From assembly GCF_958979055.1 (NCBI RefSeq), contig NC_084891.1:2050501-2114500 (forward strand): DNA of 64,000 nt, in the 5' to 3' direction. Positions 1-11,338 of this stretch are shown here, in pieces (positions within the stretch are counted from its first letter, which is position 1; every line of letters begins with the position of its first letter). A program made the position numbers and the translations under genes. The notes under the pieces were generated by a model. It saw only the letters and a list, made by a program, of their open reading frames with translations. It was not told the origin of the DNA and ran no database searches. This DNA is from Alnus glutinosa (Eukaryota; Streptophyta; Magnoliopsida; Fagales; Betulaceae).

Positions 1-860
1 ATTTTCTATTGCGCGTTTTCCTGATGCTTGGGTGGTGGATAATTTGTCTGTGGTAGGAGGCATGGCTCATTGGAATGTTCTCTTTACGCGCAATGTTCAA
101 GATTGGGAGGTGGAGATGGTGATGTCCTTCTTCGAACAGTTATACTCTACTAGGGTTCGGCATGGGGAGGTTGATAGGGCGATGTGGACTCTTTCCAAGA
201 GGAGGAATTTTGAAGTCAAGTCTTTTTATAAAGCTTTAGTTTGTCACGAGACGACTTCCTTTCCTTGGAAGAGTATATGGCGTGTCAAAGCTCCGAAGCG
301 GGTTGCGTTCTTTGTCTGGACAGCGGTTTTAGGGAAGATTTTAACTCATGACAATTTACGTAGGCATGGTATTGTGGTGGTAGAGTGGTGTGTTATGTGT
401 AAGAAGCATGGGGAATCCGTTGATCATCTCCTTCTTCATTGTGACGTGGCTCGGATTGTTTGGAGTTCTTTTTATAGATTGTTTGGGGTGGAGTGGGTTA
501 TGCCTAGTAGTGTTGTGGATTTATTGAGTGCTTGGGATACTTTGCTGGGTCATGGTCCTGTTCACCGTATTTGGAAGTAGGTTCCTCTATGTGTCTTGTG
601 GGGCTTGTGGCGTGAGAGAAATTCTAGGCTTTTTGAGAATGTGGAGGTACAGGTTGGGGCTCTTTGTAGAAATGTGCTTAATATGTTATATCTTTGGGTG
701 TCAACGCATAGCTTGGGTAGTATGCCGTACGCTGATTTTTTACTTTCTTGTTCGTTTCAGTCCTCTTTTTAGGGGCTCCTTTGTATACTTCCTGTGTACT
801 AAGGTTGCGCCCCTCTGCACTTTTTAATGAATTCTTACTTATCAAAAAAATAAAAAGAAA
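1..860 (+). mobile_element. L1-type LINE, 3' end of ORF2 plus 3'UTR (cut by window start)
   Basis: The frame is open from base 2 and encodes the C-terminal reverse-transcriptase zinc-binding region of a plant L1 element: a WR-KAPKRVAFFVW stretch, then WCVMCKK and SVDHLLLHCDVA, which supply the Cys/His residues of the zf-RVT domain. An in-frame TAG at 578-580 interrupts it, but the same frame continues with typical L1 sequence (LWGLWRERNSRLFE) to a second stop at 770-772, so the copy carries at least one nonsense mutation and is dead. The 3'UTR has the 'TTGTATACTTCCTGTGTACT' block and ends in TTACTTATC followed by an A-rich tail near 848-860. The upstream endonuclease and RT parts lie outside the window. 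Confidence 0.9.
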
Positions 861-1584
861 TTGAACATAGAATATCACCCATTGTGACACAAAACCTAAC
901 AAAGGGATAAGAATAATCAATAAAATAGAAAGAAAAAAAGTATTCAATAGTCAGTTATCGCAATGTTTTTAACTACTAATACAAACAATGCATAATGTCC
1001 ATAGTCGCCCATCATCTACAACCAAAGAAAGACTAATCATATTCTTCAATCATCTAACACCGACTTGCTTGGTGCTGCTAGTGAATGACCTCAAAGTAGT
1101 ATAAGATGCTTTGAAGTGGCAATTTTCTCTGCTTGTTGTCTGTGAGTCATAAAGGTCAAATTCATATAAATGTTTTGCCCTAGAAACACCAGAAATCTCA
1201 AAATCCCGCGAGAAGGGGATATATTCTGTGTTTCTATAATCACCAACTCTAACTTATACACTTCTGGAGCGAATATTACATACATAAACTAAAAAACATG
1301 TGAATGAAAGCATGCATAAGTGAAGAGATCTGTGACTTTAAGTGCTAATTTACATGAGTATTGTCTTTGAAAAAAGAAAATTGAAAATAGAACATCTCAA
1401 ATAACCTTTACTTAATCTGATTCTTAAGGACGATGACCTGCACCAAAATGCTCTCCAATCTACTTACACAAGCCTAAGACAGTACAATGCTGAATCTGAG
1501 GATATCACGACCAAAAAATTATCGTGTTTATGAAGCCTGATCAAAATAGTATAGCAAAATGGTTAATCAAAAGCATTTCTTTAC
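861..1584. other. AT-rich intergenic, no recognised gene
   Basis: No domain or repeat was recognised with confidence. A short minus-strand open stretch around 1085-1285 could be a decayed exon, but I could not match it to a family. The expected next exon of the SR140-like fragment (starting YVPSFIPPP) was looked for here on the minus strand and not found. Confidence 0.5.
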
Positions 1585-2640
1585 CTACTTCCCTTCTTTG
1601 GAACAGATACCCCATCTTTGAACTTTTCACCTGGCATCCGCGAATGAATAAAAAGGCCCATACTTTTATTAATGTGTCCCCATAATAATAGAAAAAAACT
1701 AATTATTTATCCATAGTTTGAAACGAAACAAGAATAAACATATCTCTGAAAACTGAAATTATCATAATTAAATAGAAAAATAGAGTTTTTCGGTGACACT
1801 GACCTTCAGAACCAGGCTTCACTTTCTCATTGGGATTGATGGTTCCTCCTCGAACAAAAGCCTTCGACCCAGGCGTGATATCCCCTTGAAACGATTCCAG
1901 AAACTCTTGGTACAATCGAGCTGTTTCATCCTCCGCTCTCTGCAAAATCAAACCACCATTGAAATAACCAGTAAAGCACATTTTGTAAAAACCTATCGGC
2001 TTAGCAGGTTCCATCAAAATCAATACCTTTTTCTTTGCCTCTTCTTCCTCTCTATGCTTCTGGAAAGGCGTCTTCTTCCGTGAACTCATCTTTGCATCAA
2101 CTTCTGAAACCAATTCGAACAAAATGCACCAAAATTAAGTACCTGTCTACAAACTATACAAATAAAATATACACCCAAATACTTAAACCTCAACTCATAA
2201 GTATCCAAAATTCCAAACCCATACCCTAATCATTAATGCATCAAATTCAGATTCAAGTTGCAAATCCTTATCAGATATTAGGGATTTCTAACATCAAAAA
2301 AAAAAAACCAACATCAAACACGTAGCTAAAACTCCAAAACAAACAAACAAAAACCTGTTTATATATTTATTTTGAACCCGTGAGCTAGAAAATGAATTAA
2401 TTCAACTAGGCTTTCAACTACGAAGCATTTGAACCGAAACCCAGAAACCGATCAACTCAAACGATAAAAAGTGTAATTCCGAGATGAAAAGCAGAGTAAG
2501 CTAAAGAGAAAGAACAAACCGAGTCGGACTGAGGGGAGCTATACGATTCCGTGTCCGTTTCTAGGGTTTCTTAAGTTGCAGAAGAGGACCTACTTGCGCG
2601 AGTTCTCGCAGAGCTTTCGCGACAGATAATACGGAGTCGA
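1585..2640 (-). pseudogene. RRC1: 5' fragment of an SR140/RRC1-like U2-associated splicing factor gene
   Basis: Four consecutive exons of a plant SR140-type gene (U2 snRNP-associated, RRC1 in Arabidopsis) are preserved with good junctions. They are a 5'UTR exon ending at 2520 (donor gtttgt), exon 2 2103-2027 with ATG at 2089, exon 3 1939-1804 and exon 4 1630-1585. Joined, they read MSSRKKTPFQKHREEEEAKKK, then RAEDETARLYQEFLESFQGD, FVRGGTINPNEK and KDGVSVPKKGSR, the expected N-terminus. Everything after that (RRM, SURP and CID domains, more than 800 aa in the family) is absent; the next exon is not found down to base 860. It is therefore a truncated duplicate, although nothing inside the retained exons is broken and a short transcript is possible. 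The upstream region is duplicated at 10899-11510. Confidence 0.8.
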
Positions 2641-2948
2641 GTCGGGTCAGAATGGAAGCCTGGAATGGCCATTGGCCAGAACTAACAAACAAACAAACGA
2701 TACTAAAACACGTTGGCCCACTCTAAAGCCGCAATTAGGGGCTTTTGGGTTTGGGCTTAGGGCTTCAGTAATGCCTTCCCACTCATTTCATACATCAATT
2801 GGTTTTAAGTAGTCCCACGTGTCGTTTTTTAAGAGATCTTTTTTCTTTTCTTTTTTTCTTTTAAATAACTGACATGAAAAATCACTTAAAATACGTCAAG
2901 TCAATCGATATAAAATATGTTTAATAAATAAGTATAAATAATAGCATT
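2358..2948 (-). repeat. Duplicated SR140 promoter/leader block, copy 1
   Basis: This block covers the leader intron, the 5'UTR exon and the upstream sequence of the SR140-like fragment. It matches 10899-11510 over about 590 bp. Shared landmarks are 'TTTTGAACCCGTGAGC', 'CATTTGAACCGAAACCCAGA', 'GGGGCTTTTGGGTTTGGGCT' and 'CAGTAATGCCTTCCCACTC', then a more decayed tail ending 'GATATAAAATATGTTTAATAA'. The main differences are small indels and a (TA)n expansion in the other copy. The direction of transcription is minus, as in the exon fragment below it. Confidence 0.88.
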
Positions 2949-4539
2949 ATTTATAAATAATAGCATTACTTAAAATATGTTTAAAATAATCACATAATAA
3001 TACAATGTCAACAGTTGTAAAAAATTGTTATAAAATTATTAAGAGTCTAGCATTTTCCTTTTCTTTTTTTTTTCTGTTTTATTTTTTCATTTTAACTACT
3101 CAGGATAACTTGAACAAGGACTAGCAGTACAACTTATAATTTAATTTATCCTTAGTTAGTTTGTTATAATTAAAGGTGCATTGTTATGCCTCAAGTGGAT
3201 AGGAACTTATAATTTAATTCCTCATTAAATAATAGTCCTACTTAAGAATGCATAATTTTTAGAAAGAAAACAAAAAAAATAAATAAATAAATAACTTTTA
3301 AAAAGGGTTAAATGCATAATTTGTACATGTTGTTTACCTCTTTAACAAAAAGGTACGTAGGTTTTAAAAAGTAACAAAATTGATACTTATATTTTACAAG
3401 TTTATGAATTTAATAATTTTGTCTATCTATTGTCTAAAAATGTAATCGAATTTTCAATGTCTGTGAAAAGCTAAGTAAGACCAATAAAATGTTTACACGT
3501 CTACAATATGCCACCTTATCTTGACATCTAACAAAAAAAAAAAAAAGGAAACTTATCTAAACCTTTAACCTTTAACGGGAGGGTGACATTGCAAAATTTT
3601 GAACATGAGAATCCGACATTACAACTTTTAAAACTTTTAAAAGTATGATTGTAAAAGTGTTTGAAACGTTATGGGCTAAGTTAAGTTTCATAAAAAAATA
3701 AAATAATAATAATAATAATAATAAAACAAAACAAAACAAAAATAAAACAAAACAAAACTTTAATTAAAGGTAGGGGTGGGGAAGTATGAACACTCTGCAA
3801 GAGTTTTTGGGGTGACTTGACCACCCCTAGCTTAGGAGTGGTCCACACACCCCTATTCGAAAATTTTCGAGGTGCTTCGAGCCACCCTTCCACATACGCC
3901 TAGCTCAGAGGTGGTCTTCTCACCCTTTTAGGAATCTTTCAAGATGGTTCCAGCCACCCTCATTTAGGGTGAGTTCAACCTAGGGATAAAAAGACAGTCA
4001 CAATTAGTAGTTATTGACTAAAATCAGTAACCGTAACCGCAAAGGTGATTAGTGAAATTAAATAACTACCTTAGACGATTAACGATTATTTAACCTACAA
4101 CTGCATTGCTAACCATTTTGACTAGGTTTAGCCTTTTAGGCCTACAACCGCACTGCTAACAACCCCGCAATTGTCGGTGAAATCAATAATTTTACCGATT
4201 TCATCCCGACAACATTTATTTCTTCTGTTACCATCACTGCTAAGTCGGTAGTCAATGATGGTTGATAATCGGTTAAACCAAAGCTTCAATGTGGGAGAGA
4301 GCCGATTCCACATTTTCAGTCCCAATTCAACCACCATTGAAAGAAGTTTTGAGGTAGCTAAATGTTGAGGGCTAATTTTTTTTGCCCAAGATACGTGTAC
4401 CCACATTCTATTCAAAAGCCAAGGGCGAGCCAAGTTCTAATGATGCCACGACTCTAGTTCAACGAATCAACAAAGGTGCCCTGCTAGTGATGAGTGTAGT
4501 TAATGAAGAATTTATTTTTTTTATTTTTTATTTTTTGTA
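2949..4539. other. AT-rich intergenic with a GGTGGC-type motif cluster
   Basis: No gene was recognised. Short simple repeats (AAT and AAAAC units) occur at about 3695-3760. From about 3770 to 3965 there are repeated GGTGG / CCACCC motifs in alternating orientation, the first of several such clusters in the window. They look like the core of a decayed foldback transposon family. An open minus-strand stretch at 4128-4433 has no recognisable domain. Confidence 0.5.
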
Positions 4540-4990
4540 ATTAAATAAGAAAAATGTTATAAGAGTGGATATTTCCCATTCTTGATTCTGATGGAAGAAA
4601 GAATCAGAGATCCAATGGGAATGCTACCAAACACAAGGTAGGTAGCAGCCCATTTAGCTAAAACATGTACACGTAAATTGGCACTTCTAGAGATTTTCAT
4701 AACATTCTAGTTAAGAAAGAAAAAGAGATCTAGTCTAGTATCCAAAAATAAAGAGAGCAAAATGCAAAGAAGAAAAAAATGATGTTGATTCACAATTAGA
4801 ATCACTAGAAGAACATCCCCATCAAGCATAAAATCTCTAATACCAATAAAAGCAGCTAGCGAGTAGCAAGAAGAGCAGTAAAAGCTTCACCTATTAGGAC
4901 ATTGAAGAGAGTTTTTGAGTCATTGCAAGAATGATTTCCCCATAAAAATTACTAATAACCGCAGCTACCATATCAAAGTTTGGTACCATT
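4540..4990 (-). mobile_element. LINE fragment: RNase H-like C-terminus and 3' end
   Basis: The minus strand reads, with several stops, as the RNase H-like (RVT_3) tail of a plant LINE. Pieces such as GEIILAMTQKLSSM, GEAFTALLATR, then KWAATYLVFGSIPIGS and SSIRIKNGKYP occur in the expected order, followed by an A/T-rich tail near 4510-4545. The frame is broken several times, so it is an old dead copy with only its 3' part present. Confidence 0.65.
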
Positions 4991-5059
4991 GATATATGTT
5001 ATAGCTGGGAGTCCTTCTACTCATGCGCACTGCATCCGTCCCTCTTCAGTCTTTTTTCC

Positions 5060-5790
5060 ATGTGTCATTTTGTTTTCTTTTTTTTTTTTAACAAAAAAAA
5101 AGCAATCAAAACGTCGTGCCCTCCCCCACCGACCGGAATCCGACGCCCTTGCTCCTCCCGACCAGAAATCAGGCACCGACGCCCATCGACGACGCTCTCT
5201 CTCTCGAACGGTCTGCTCCGGCGCCCACCGACTGTATCTCCGACGCCTTTGAAGCAGTCGGAATCCGACGCCCTTGCTCCTTCCGACCGGAAATCCGGCA
5301 CCGGCGCCCATCGACGACGCTCTCTCTCTCGAACGGTCTGCTCCGGCGCCCACCGACCAGATCTCCGACGCCTTTGAAGCCCAGCTCGCTCTCTCTCGAA
5401 ACCAGCCGACCGGATCTCCAACGAAGGCGACGTGAGGAGGCTGCCCTTCGAAGACAACAACTTCGACGTGGTGGTCTCTGGGGTGTTCCTCCACACCGTG
5501 GGGAAGGAGCACAGTCGGCATCGGCGCTCACCGACCGGAAATCGGCTCTCTCTCTCTCTCGGAGTCCCTCGAAACCAGTAGCACGGCCCACTGACCAGAA
5601 ATCCGAATCCGACTCCGACGCCTAGCTCTCTCGAACCCAGCACAAACTTGACAATCCGTCGTCGACGACGACGCTCTCTCTCTCTCTCGAACGGTCTGCT
5701 CCGGTGCCCACCAACCGGATCTCGAAACTAGCCAACCGGATCTCCAACGGAGCCGACGACGCCTTTCCAAATGATTTCATTTTTTTAATA
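5060..5790. repeat. GC-rich block with 126-bp tandem repeats
   Basis: A sharply GC-rich island sits in AT-rich surroundings. Two head-to-tail units of about 122-126 bp lie at 5136-5261 and 5262-5383, each running from GAATCCGACGCCCTTGCTCC to GACGCCTTTGAAGC, and a third partial unit lies at about 5655-5760. A CTCTCTCTCTCGAACGGTCTG core is common to all. All reading frames are open for long stretches because of base composition, not because of a gene. The left end is T-rich then A-rich (5073-5102), as for a retroposon tail on the minus strand, but no clean target duplication was found. Confidence 0.7.
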
Positions 5791-7024
5791 AAATGTCAAT
5801 GCTACGCTGGAAATAGACGGACATGAGGCTGAAGAAAGGCTCATGTTTAGCATTTCCCTATAGCTGGAAGGTTGGTGCTGAAAGTTTACTGTAATAACCT
5901 CAGCTCCAAGGGAGTGGGCTACCACATCACTCCTACATTCAGAGAATCACAAATCATTTCCTCACATAGAAAAAACCTTCATGGAACTCATTATACTAGG
6001 ATAAAAACGTTGTTCTGCAAATCTATTCTCATTTTTTTTAAAAAAAAAAAAAGAAAAAAAAAAAGGCTGTGTAGTTCAAGGGAGAGAGATTTCGACCGGC
6101 AATGAAAAGAAAGAGAGAACTACACACAAATCACAACATCTAGATAAAGCATAATCTGAGAAAGATCCAACATTCAATACAGCAGCCTCCCCAAAACGAT
6201 CAATTCAGTAATTTTCTTAAAGAACATTCGATAGTGCAGCCATTACAGAACACTTAACATCCCTGTATGGTGTGGTGGAATCAAGTGCCAATTTCACCAC
6301 CTACGGTGCTGTCCTCCCCAGAAAGACTGAGAGTTATTCTTCAGAATTAAGCAAGACCAAACTGCTTCTCTGGAGGATATCCAAGTAGAAATAAGGACTC
6401 TTGATACCCTGGATAACCCCCTCCCCCCAAAAAGAGATCAAAGAAACAAAAATAAGAAGGTCTTAACAACTGCAATGAAGAGTTTCACGAGGTACTAGCA
6501 CCATCTTCAATCTTCATCACCTTCACAGTCTTTTGGCTGGTCAGCATTAGCTTGCTTCGATGGGGTCAAGACGCAGACAGTCATCGGATCAACAGGACGT
6601 GTGTCACGTGGTCCACCTTACTTCCAATTACCATCATGGGTGGTGGAGGTAGTAACCCTGCTCTGAAAAGAATGAGCTGCACAGATTCCGAGGCTTGTGC
6701 TCTAACAGATAGCCAATAGCTGCAGATAGTGAGGATGAAATTAGTACAAAAGGAGGGGCATTTTCTCATTCAACTGAAAAGAACAGTTAAGGGCAATGAC
6801 TTAGAAACTTCATACAAATAGAAAGGTTTTATCTATTCTCTCAGTAGTAGAAAGCCAAACATCCTGTTACCTTGACTTACTTCTACCATTCTACCTCTAT
6901 CTCCACTCTAGCTTCTTCGCACACCCTTTAGTCTTTCCTCAACCCACAATAAACCTATCTCAAATAATTTAATAGACATGAAACAAACCCCCACAAAAAC
7001 TAAGGGTGTAAACTTCATGGTGTA
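5791..7024. other. No recognised gene; one unresolved exon-like stretch
   Basis: Mostly unique, moderately AT-rich sequence. On the minus strand around 6500-6740 there is a possible exon preceded by a good acceptor (ctatctgcag) and ending in an acidic stretch with a stop, but neither frame matched a family I know. An A-rich run lies at 6029-6064. No repeat boundaries were resolved. Confidence 0.4.
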
Positions 7025-8290
7025 GACAATGAAAAATCGAACGAAGAGGAAAAAAAAAGTCTGAACGCTAAAGCAAAAAGAAAGAAAATGGAGGAAATGG
7101 AGGGGAAACGCCAAACAAGGTAAAGAGAAGCAAAACAGAAAGGTCCTCTGTCATAGTATACGAAGCCACCACCCTAATTGATTGTGTCACCAAAGAAAAT
7201 TGAACCTTTGCTGAAGTCTAGCATAAGACAATACATGTGGGATGATGAAGATGGTGCGCTAGTAAATAACAACCATACATAAAACATACAAAACACATCA
7301 CATACCATCCATAGCTTGACTTATTTATTCATACTCCATAAATGATCTAGCGGATCAGTTCGGAGAAGTTTGCATCAAAATAATAGTGTGCTTGTTAGCC
7401 TGCATACAAAGACAGAATACAATTAGTCAGCAACAGCATCATAGCCACTAACAGGCATGTAATTGATCACAGAAGGAACAGTGAACTATTTCACATTAAA
7501 AGTTATATGCTCAAGAAAGGTCATTCAGAGATTTAGCAGTAGAAACTTATAGACATAGCTGCAATGTTATAAACCCAGCACATATAAATATAACATAGAT
7601 AAGTTAGTGTGGAAGTTTTTATACTGGATGCAACAAGTAGCAATGCAAATAAGGGAGAAGGGAACATGAACGACAATTATTGAAGAACTTCAAGAGTGAA
7701 GAGCATGAACATATGTTTCCACATAACAATGTGTATCTATAACATAAACTAAAGAGAGTACATGAGTGACAAAGACTGAATCAATACTGTTATGTGCATA
7801 TGTATAACATTAACTCCACTTAGGTCGTTCCAGGGTATTGGAGGAGTCTTTGAAACATCACATAGACCTTCGTTCCCCACCTAAAGTACAGACAATGAGA
7901 AGGGATAACTCAATTATGATTATTAGTAAGCATAGATAAATGACCATCAAAGATTCATTGTTCTACATCGTTCCATGAATCTTATGGAAAAATTTTGTAG
8001 TAACCATAGCCTTATCCACTTTGATGGACCATTCAAAATACTTTAAGAATTGTAAATAAATAAGATCACTAGACCGGTAAGTAAGAAATACAATATTGAA
8101 TTTCTAAACCCATAAAAACCAATTTACCCCGGTAAGTAGGAAATACATCATTGAATTCCTAAACCAAGGAAAAACAATTTACCCCTACCAGAGGTCATTT
8201 TGGGCCTCAAATATAAGATTAAGTTTCCACATGTTAGAATATATATTTTATATTATGTTGGCGTATTCTCTTATAAGAATATTTCTCATT
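7025..8290 (-). pseudogene. Duplicated, broken copy of the ERH gene (exon 2 and flanking introns)
   Basis: This block matches the ERH locus at 14325-16410 closely, except that 15143-16195 of the real gene has no counterpart. It contains ERH exon 2 at 7399-7306, with the same 94-bp length and both splice sites kept, reading ANKHTIILMQTSPN at its start. Two in-frame stops replace conserved codons: TGA for Arg after SPN, and TAA for Ser after MEYE. Exons 3 and 4 and the start-codon exon are missing. It is a segmental duplicate rather than a retrocopy, because intron sequence is included. Confidence 0.9.
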
Positions 8291-8891
8291 TAGGTTTAGT
8301 TGTAATCAAATCTTCAACCTAAATTGGATATATTCTTATAAGAAAATATACCATTATAATATGAAATATATATTCTGACACATCAAGAAAAAAAAAAAAA
8401 GAAAGAAAAGAAAAGAAGCTAAGATCCAGAATCAAGAACCATCATTCAACCATCAAGAACCATAAGGTGTTCACTACATCATATCATAAAAGTAACAAAT
8501 TTGTTTTCGATCATAATATTTAAACCATTATTCCATAATATTGATAAATTAATTTAATTGATGAAACACTTAAAAGTTTAACTTGATGGGCCAATAAGCA
8601 TACAACCATCAAGAACCCAAAACTCCGAATAACCAATATTCTGCAATAACTCTACACCAACAAAATGTTTAAATAAATCATTAATAAAACAATTCTAGTT
8701 ACAACACAGGTTTACAGATAATTAAGAAAAGATAACAAAATAGGATTAGCAATACACAACAGTAGTCCAAAAGACATGAAGGAGAATATTACCTTAATGA
8801 CTTGCAGCAAATATGTTTGTACCTTACAGATTGGCACTGTAAATGTTAGAATATGAACTTTTGTCCTGCATCTTGAAGAACTAGAAAGCTT
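8291..8891 (-). other. 3' flank of the RFL PPR gene
   Basis: This stretch lies downstream of the minus-strand PPR gene. The part at about 8570-8660 and 8760-8890 is recognisably the same 3' flank as that of the two PPR pseudogenes, including the 'GAAAGCTTTCTAG' and 'TGCAGAATATTG' landmarks. No other gene was seen. Confidence 0.65.
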
Positions 8892-10745
8892 TCACACAGA
8901 TATTTGAAAAAAACCTTGTAATGTTTTATCTGCCTGATTAGTAGACAACAAGTCGAACAAAATGGTTGCAGTGGTCGCATCTGCCGAGAAACCATTTTCA
9001 ACCATCATCTGGAGATATTTCACTGCCAATGATGTCTCATTATGTTGCAAGAAGCCTTGGATGATTGTGTTATATGTAAAATGGTCAGGCGAACAACCAT
9101 TTTCCTCAATTTTCTCAAATAGCTCCCTTGCTTCAATTAGTAGCCCCTCTTTGCAAAGCCCTTTGATCATTATATTGTAAGTCCAAACATCAGCTTGCAA
9201 ATATTTGGTAGGAAGACTATTAAAGAGTTCTCTTGCAGTAAAAAGTTTCCTAGCATTACACATACCATTAATCAAGATGTTGTAAATCACAATATTATGG
9301 TTTAAATTGTTGTCTTCCATCTCTTGAAACAATGTCATTGCCTCTGGAAACTGTAGATTCTTACACAGACCATCTAACAAAATAACATAAGTTTGGCAAT
9401 CAGGATGTTGGCCACAACCTTGCATATCATGGAGTAGCTCTAATGCATTCTTAGGTCTCCCAACTCGACAAAACCCTCCAATAAGAGTGTTGTAAGTGAC
9501 AACATCGGGAATTATTCCGTTGTTAGACATTTCACGAAAGAGACTTATTGCCTCATCAACTTTTTTATTCTTACAATATCCATGGATCAATATGTTATAG
9601 CTAACAACAGAAGGCAAACAACCCTTTCTAACCATCGTTTTAAATGCTTTGACAGCATCGTCTATTCTATTTTGCAAACAGTAACCGTCAATCAAAGAAG
9701 TGTAAGTAATTGTATTAGGCTCTATGCCTCTCTGAATCATCACATTAAAAACTTCTTTTGCTTCTTTCAACTTCCCTTCTTTGCCAAGCATGTCCACCAA
9801 TATGTTGAATGTACGCACATTTGGCATGATTTTCCTTTCCACCATCTCATTCCATAGTTTAATTGCCTCCTTCCGCCGGCCGAAATTGCATAGGCCTTGA
9901 ATTAAAGAATTGTAAGTGCAAACGTTTGGCTGAATTCCTCTATTTGTCATTTCGGATAAAAAGTTTAAAGCTTCAGTTACCAATCTGTCCTTACATAAAC
10001 TATCAATAATTGTGCTATACAGCACTACATTAAGCTCATGATTTCCTTCATCCATCTTTCTTAACAACCCAACAGCTTCACTGGTTTTACCTATTTTACA
10101 CAAACAATTCATTATCGTTCCGTAGGTAACTGTATTTGGTCTGTAACCTATTTTCTCCATTTTGTTAGCCAACTTCACAGCTTCAGCAATTTTACCTTGA
10201 AGACAGAGCCCCTTGACAAGAGTACTAAGAATTATACAGTTTAATTGAAAACCAAGTTTCAAAATTCTAGCTAAGATTGAGAAGCCGAAATCCACCCGAT
10301 TCGAGTGGCAGAAGCAATTAATCAGAATGCCCAGAGTATATATATTGGGAGTAATTCCTGACAGTTCCATTTCTTTAATCAGAGTAATAACGGTTGAGTG
10401 ATGCTTCATTCTTGCAATTGCAGTCAGCAATTGAGTAAAATCCATGAGGGAAGGCAAAGGGTGTATGTGAAGCATTCTATCAAACAAGCCCAAGGCATCA
10501 TCAAGATTCCTTAAGCTTCCAGAACTGCACCGATCTCTCACAGATTGCAAGAACTGATTGGGGCTTTCCACATTATCTGTACCACTACTGGTAGTGGTAG
10601 CAGAAGTAGAACAAAAACTACGACAACGATAATAATAATAATTTAGAGCATGGAAAGAAAGCCTTGCATGAGAATAACGAGGATCCATACGCAAATGATT
10701 GAAGAAGAAAGCAAGAGAGTTTGTAGACTTAGCAGCCGTACCCAT
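8892..10745 (-). CDS. P-class pentatricopeptide repeat protein, RFL (restorer-of-fertility-like) type
   Basis: A single intronless frame of 617 aa. The first ~60 residues (MGTAAKSTNSLAFFF..., rich in Ser/Arg/Tyr with few acids) look like a mitochondrial presequence. From about residue 100 there are some 14 back-to-back 35-residue P-type PPR motifs of the form VVTYNTLIGGFCR...PD, followed by a short tail ending QGFFQISV. There is no E, E+ or DYW domain. The motif style, the length and the existence of close paralogous pseudogenes fit the RFL clade (RPF1-like proteins of At1g12700 type), which binds mitochondrial RNA and promotes 5' processing or silences CMS genes. The binding target is unknown. 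The start is the first Met of the frame and is conserved in both pseudogenes. It lies just downstream of a duplicated SR140 promoter block. Confidence 0.92.
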   Translation of the reverse strand: MGTAAKSTNSLAFFFNHLRMDPRYSHARLSFHALNYYYYRCRSFCSTSATTTSSGTDNVESPNQFLQSVRDRCSSGSLRNLDDALGLFDRMLHIHPLPSLMDFTQLLTAIARMKHHSTVITLIKEMELSGITPNIYTLGILINCFCHSNRVDFGFSILARILKLGFQLNCIILSTLVKGLCLQGKIAEAVKLANKMEKIGYRPNTVTYGTIMNCLCKIGKTSEAVGLLRKMDEGNHELNVVLYSTIIDSLCKDRLVTEALNFLSEMTNRGIQPNVCTYNSLIQGLCNFGRRKEAIKLWNEMVERKIMPNVRTFNILVDMLGKEGKLKEAKEVFNVMIQRGIEPNTITYTSLIDGYCLQNRIDDAVKAFKTMVRKGCLPSVVSYNILIHGYCKNKKVDEAISLFREMSNNGIIPDVVTYNTLIGGFCRVGRPKNALELLHDMQGCGQHPDCQTYVILLDGLCKNLQFPEAMTLFQEMEDNNLNHNIVIYNILINGMCNARKLFTARELFNSLPTKYLQADVWTYNIMIKGLCKEGLLIEARELFEKIEENGCSPDHFTYNTIIQGFLQHNETSLAVKYLQMMVENGFSADATTATILFDLLSTNQADKTLQGFFQISV

Positions 10746-11047
10746 TTCCTGATGTAGTGGCTCTGCTCAAGAGAAACAAGCAGAAGAGGGAGATCTGATG
10801 TAGTAGTGGCTCTGGCTCAAGAGAAATGACGGTCGTTTTCCGCTTGCAGAACATGGGAGGCTCTGGGTTCTTATACACTGAAAAACGACGTCGTTTCTAT
10901 ATATATTTTGAACCCGTGAGCAAGAAAATCAAATTAATTCAACTACGAAGCATTTGAACCGAAACCCAGAAACCCATCAACTCAAACGATAAAAAGTGTT
11001 GCTCCGAGATGAAAAGTAGCAGAGTAAGCTAAAGAGAAAGAACAAAC
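10746..11047 (-). promoter_or_regulatory. Leader of the RFL PPR gene with a probable 5'UTR intron
   Basis: On the minus strand the donor of the SR140 leader exon is conserved here (GACTCG then gtttgttc, donor GT at 11047-11046), and a tttttcag acceptor stands at 10880-10878. A 170-nt leader intron (11047-10878) is therefore predicted, joining an SR140-derived first exon to about 130 nt of PPR 5'UTR ahead of the ATG at 10745. The junction is inferred, not observed in transcripts. Confidence 0.45.
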
Positions 11048-11307
11048 CGAGTCGGAGCGAGGCGAATCCGTGTCCGTTTCTGGGGTTTCTTAAGTTGCAG
11101 AAGTCAGAAGAGGACCTACTTGCGCGAGTTCTCGGAGAGCTTTCGCCACAGTTAATACGGAGTCGAGTCGGGTCGGAATGGAAGACTGGAATGGCCAGAG
11201 CAAACAACAAAGAAACGATACTAAAACACGTTTGCCCACTCCAAAGCCGAAATTAGGGGCTTTTGGGTTTGGGCTCAGGGCTTCAGTAATGCCTTCCCAC
11301 TCGTTCC

Positions 11308-11338
<31 letters not shown>

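Noticed and set aside
1091..1285. Minus-strand frame of 64 aa as a further SR140 exon
   Set aside because: No similarity to the expected SR140 sequence after KKGSR, and no matching splice acceptor in the right phase.
3681..3893. Minus-strand frame over GGTGGC motifs
   Set aside because: Composition-driven frame in a repeat cluster; the same kind of peptide appears in every such cluster.
5021..5770. Several long overlapping open frames on both strands in the GC-rich block
   Set aside because: They arise from high GC content and tandem units; no frame has a recognisable domain and they overlap in four frames.
6500..6769. Possible minus-strand exon with acidic C-terminus
   Set aside because: A good acceptor precedes it, but no frame matched a known family and no neighbouring exons were found, so I did not call a gene.
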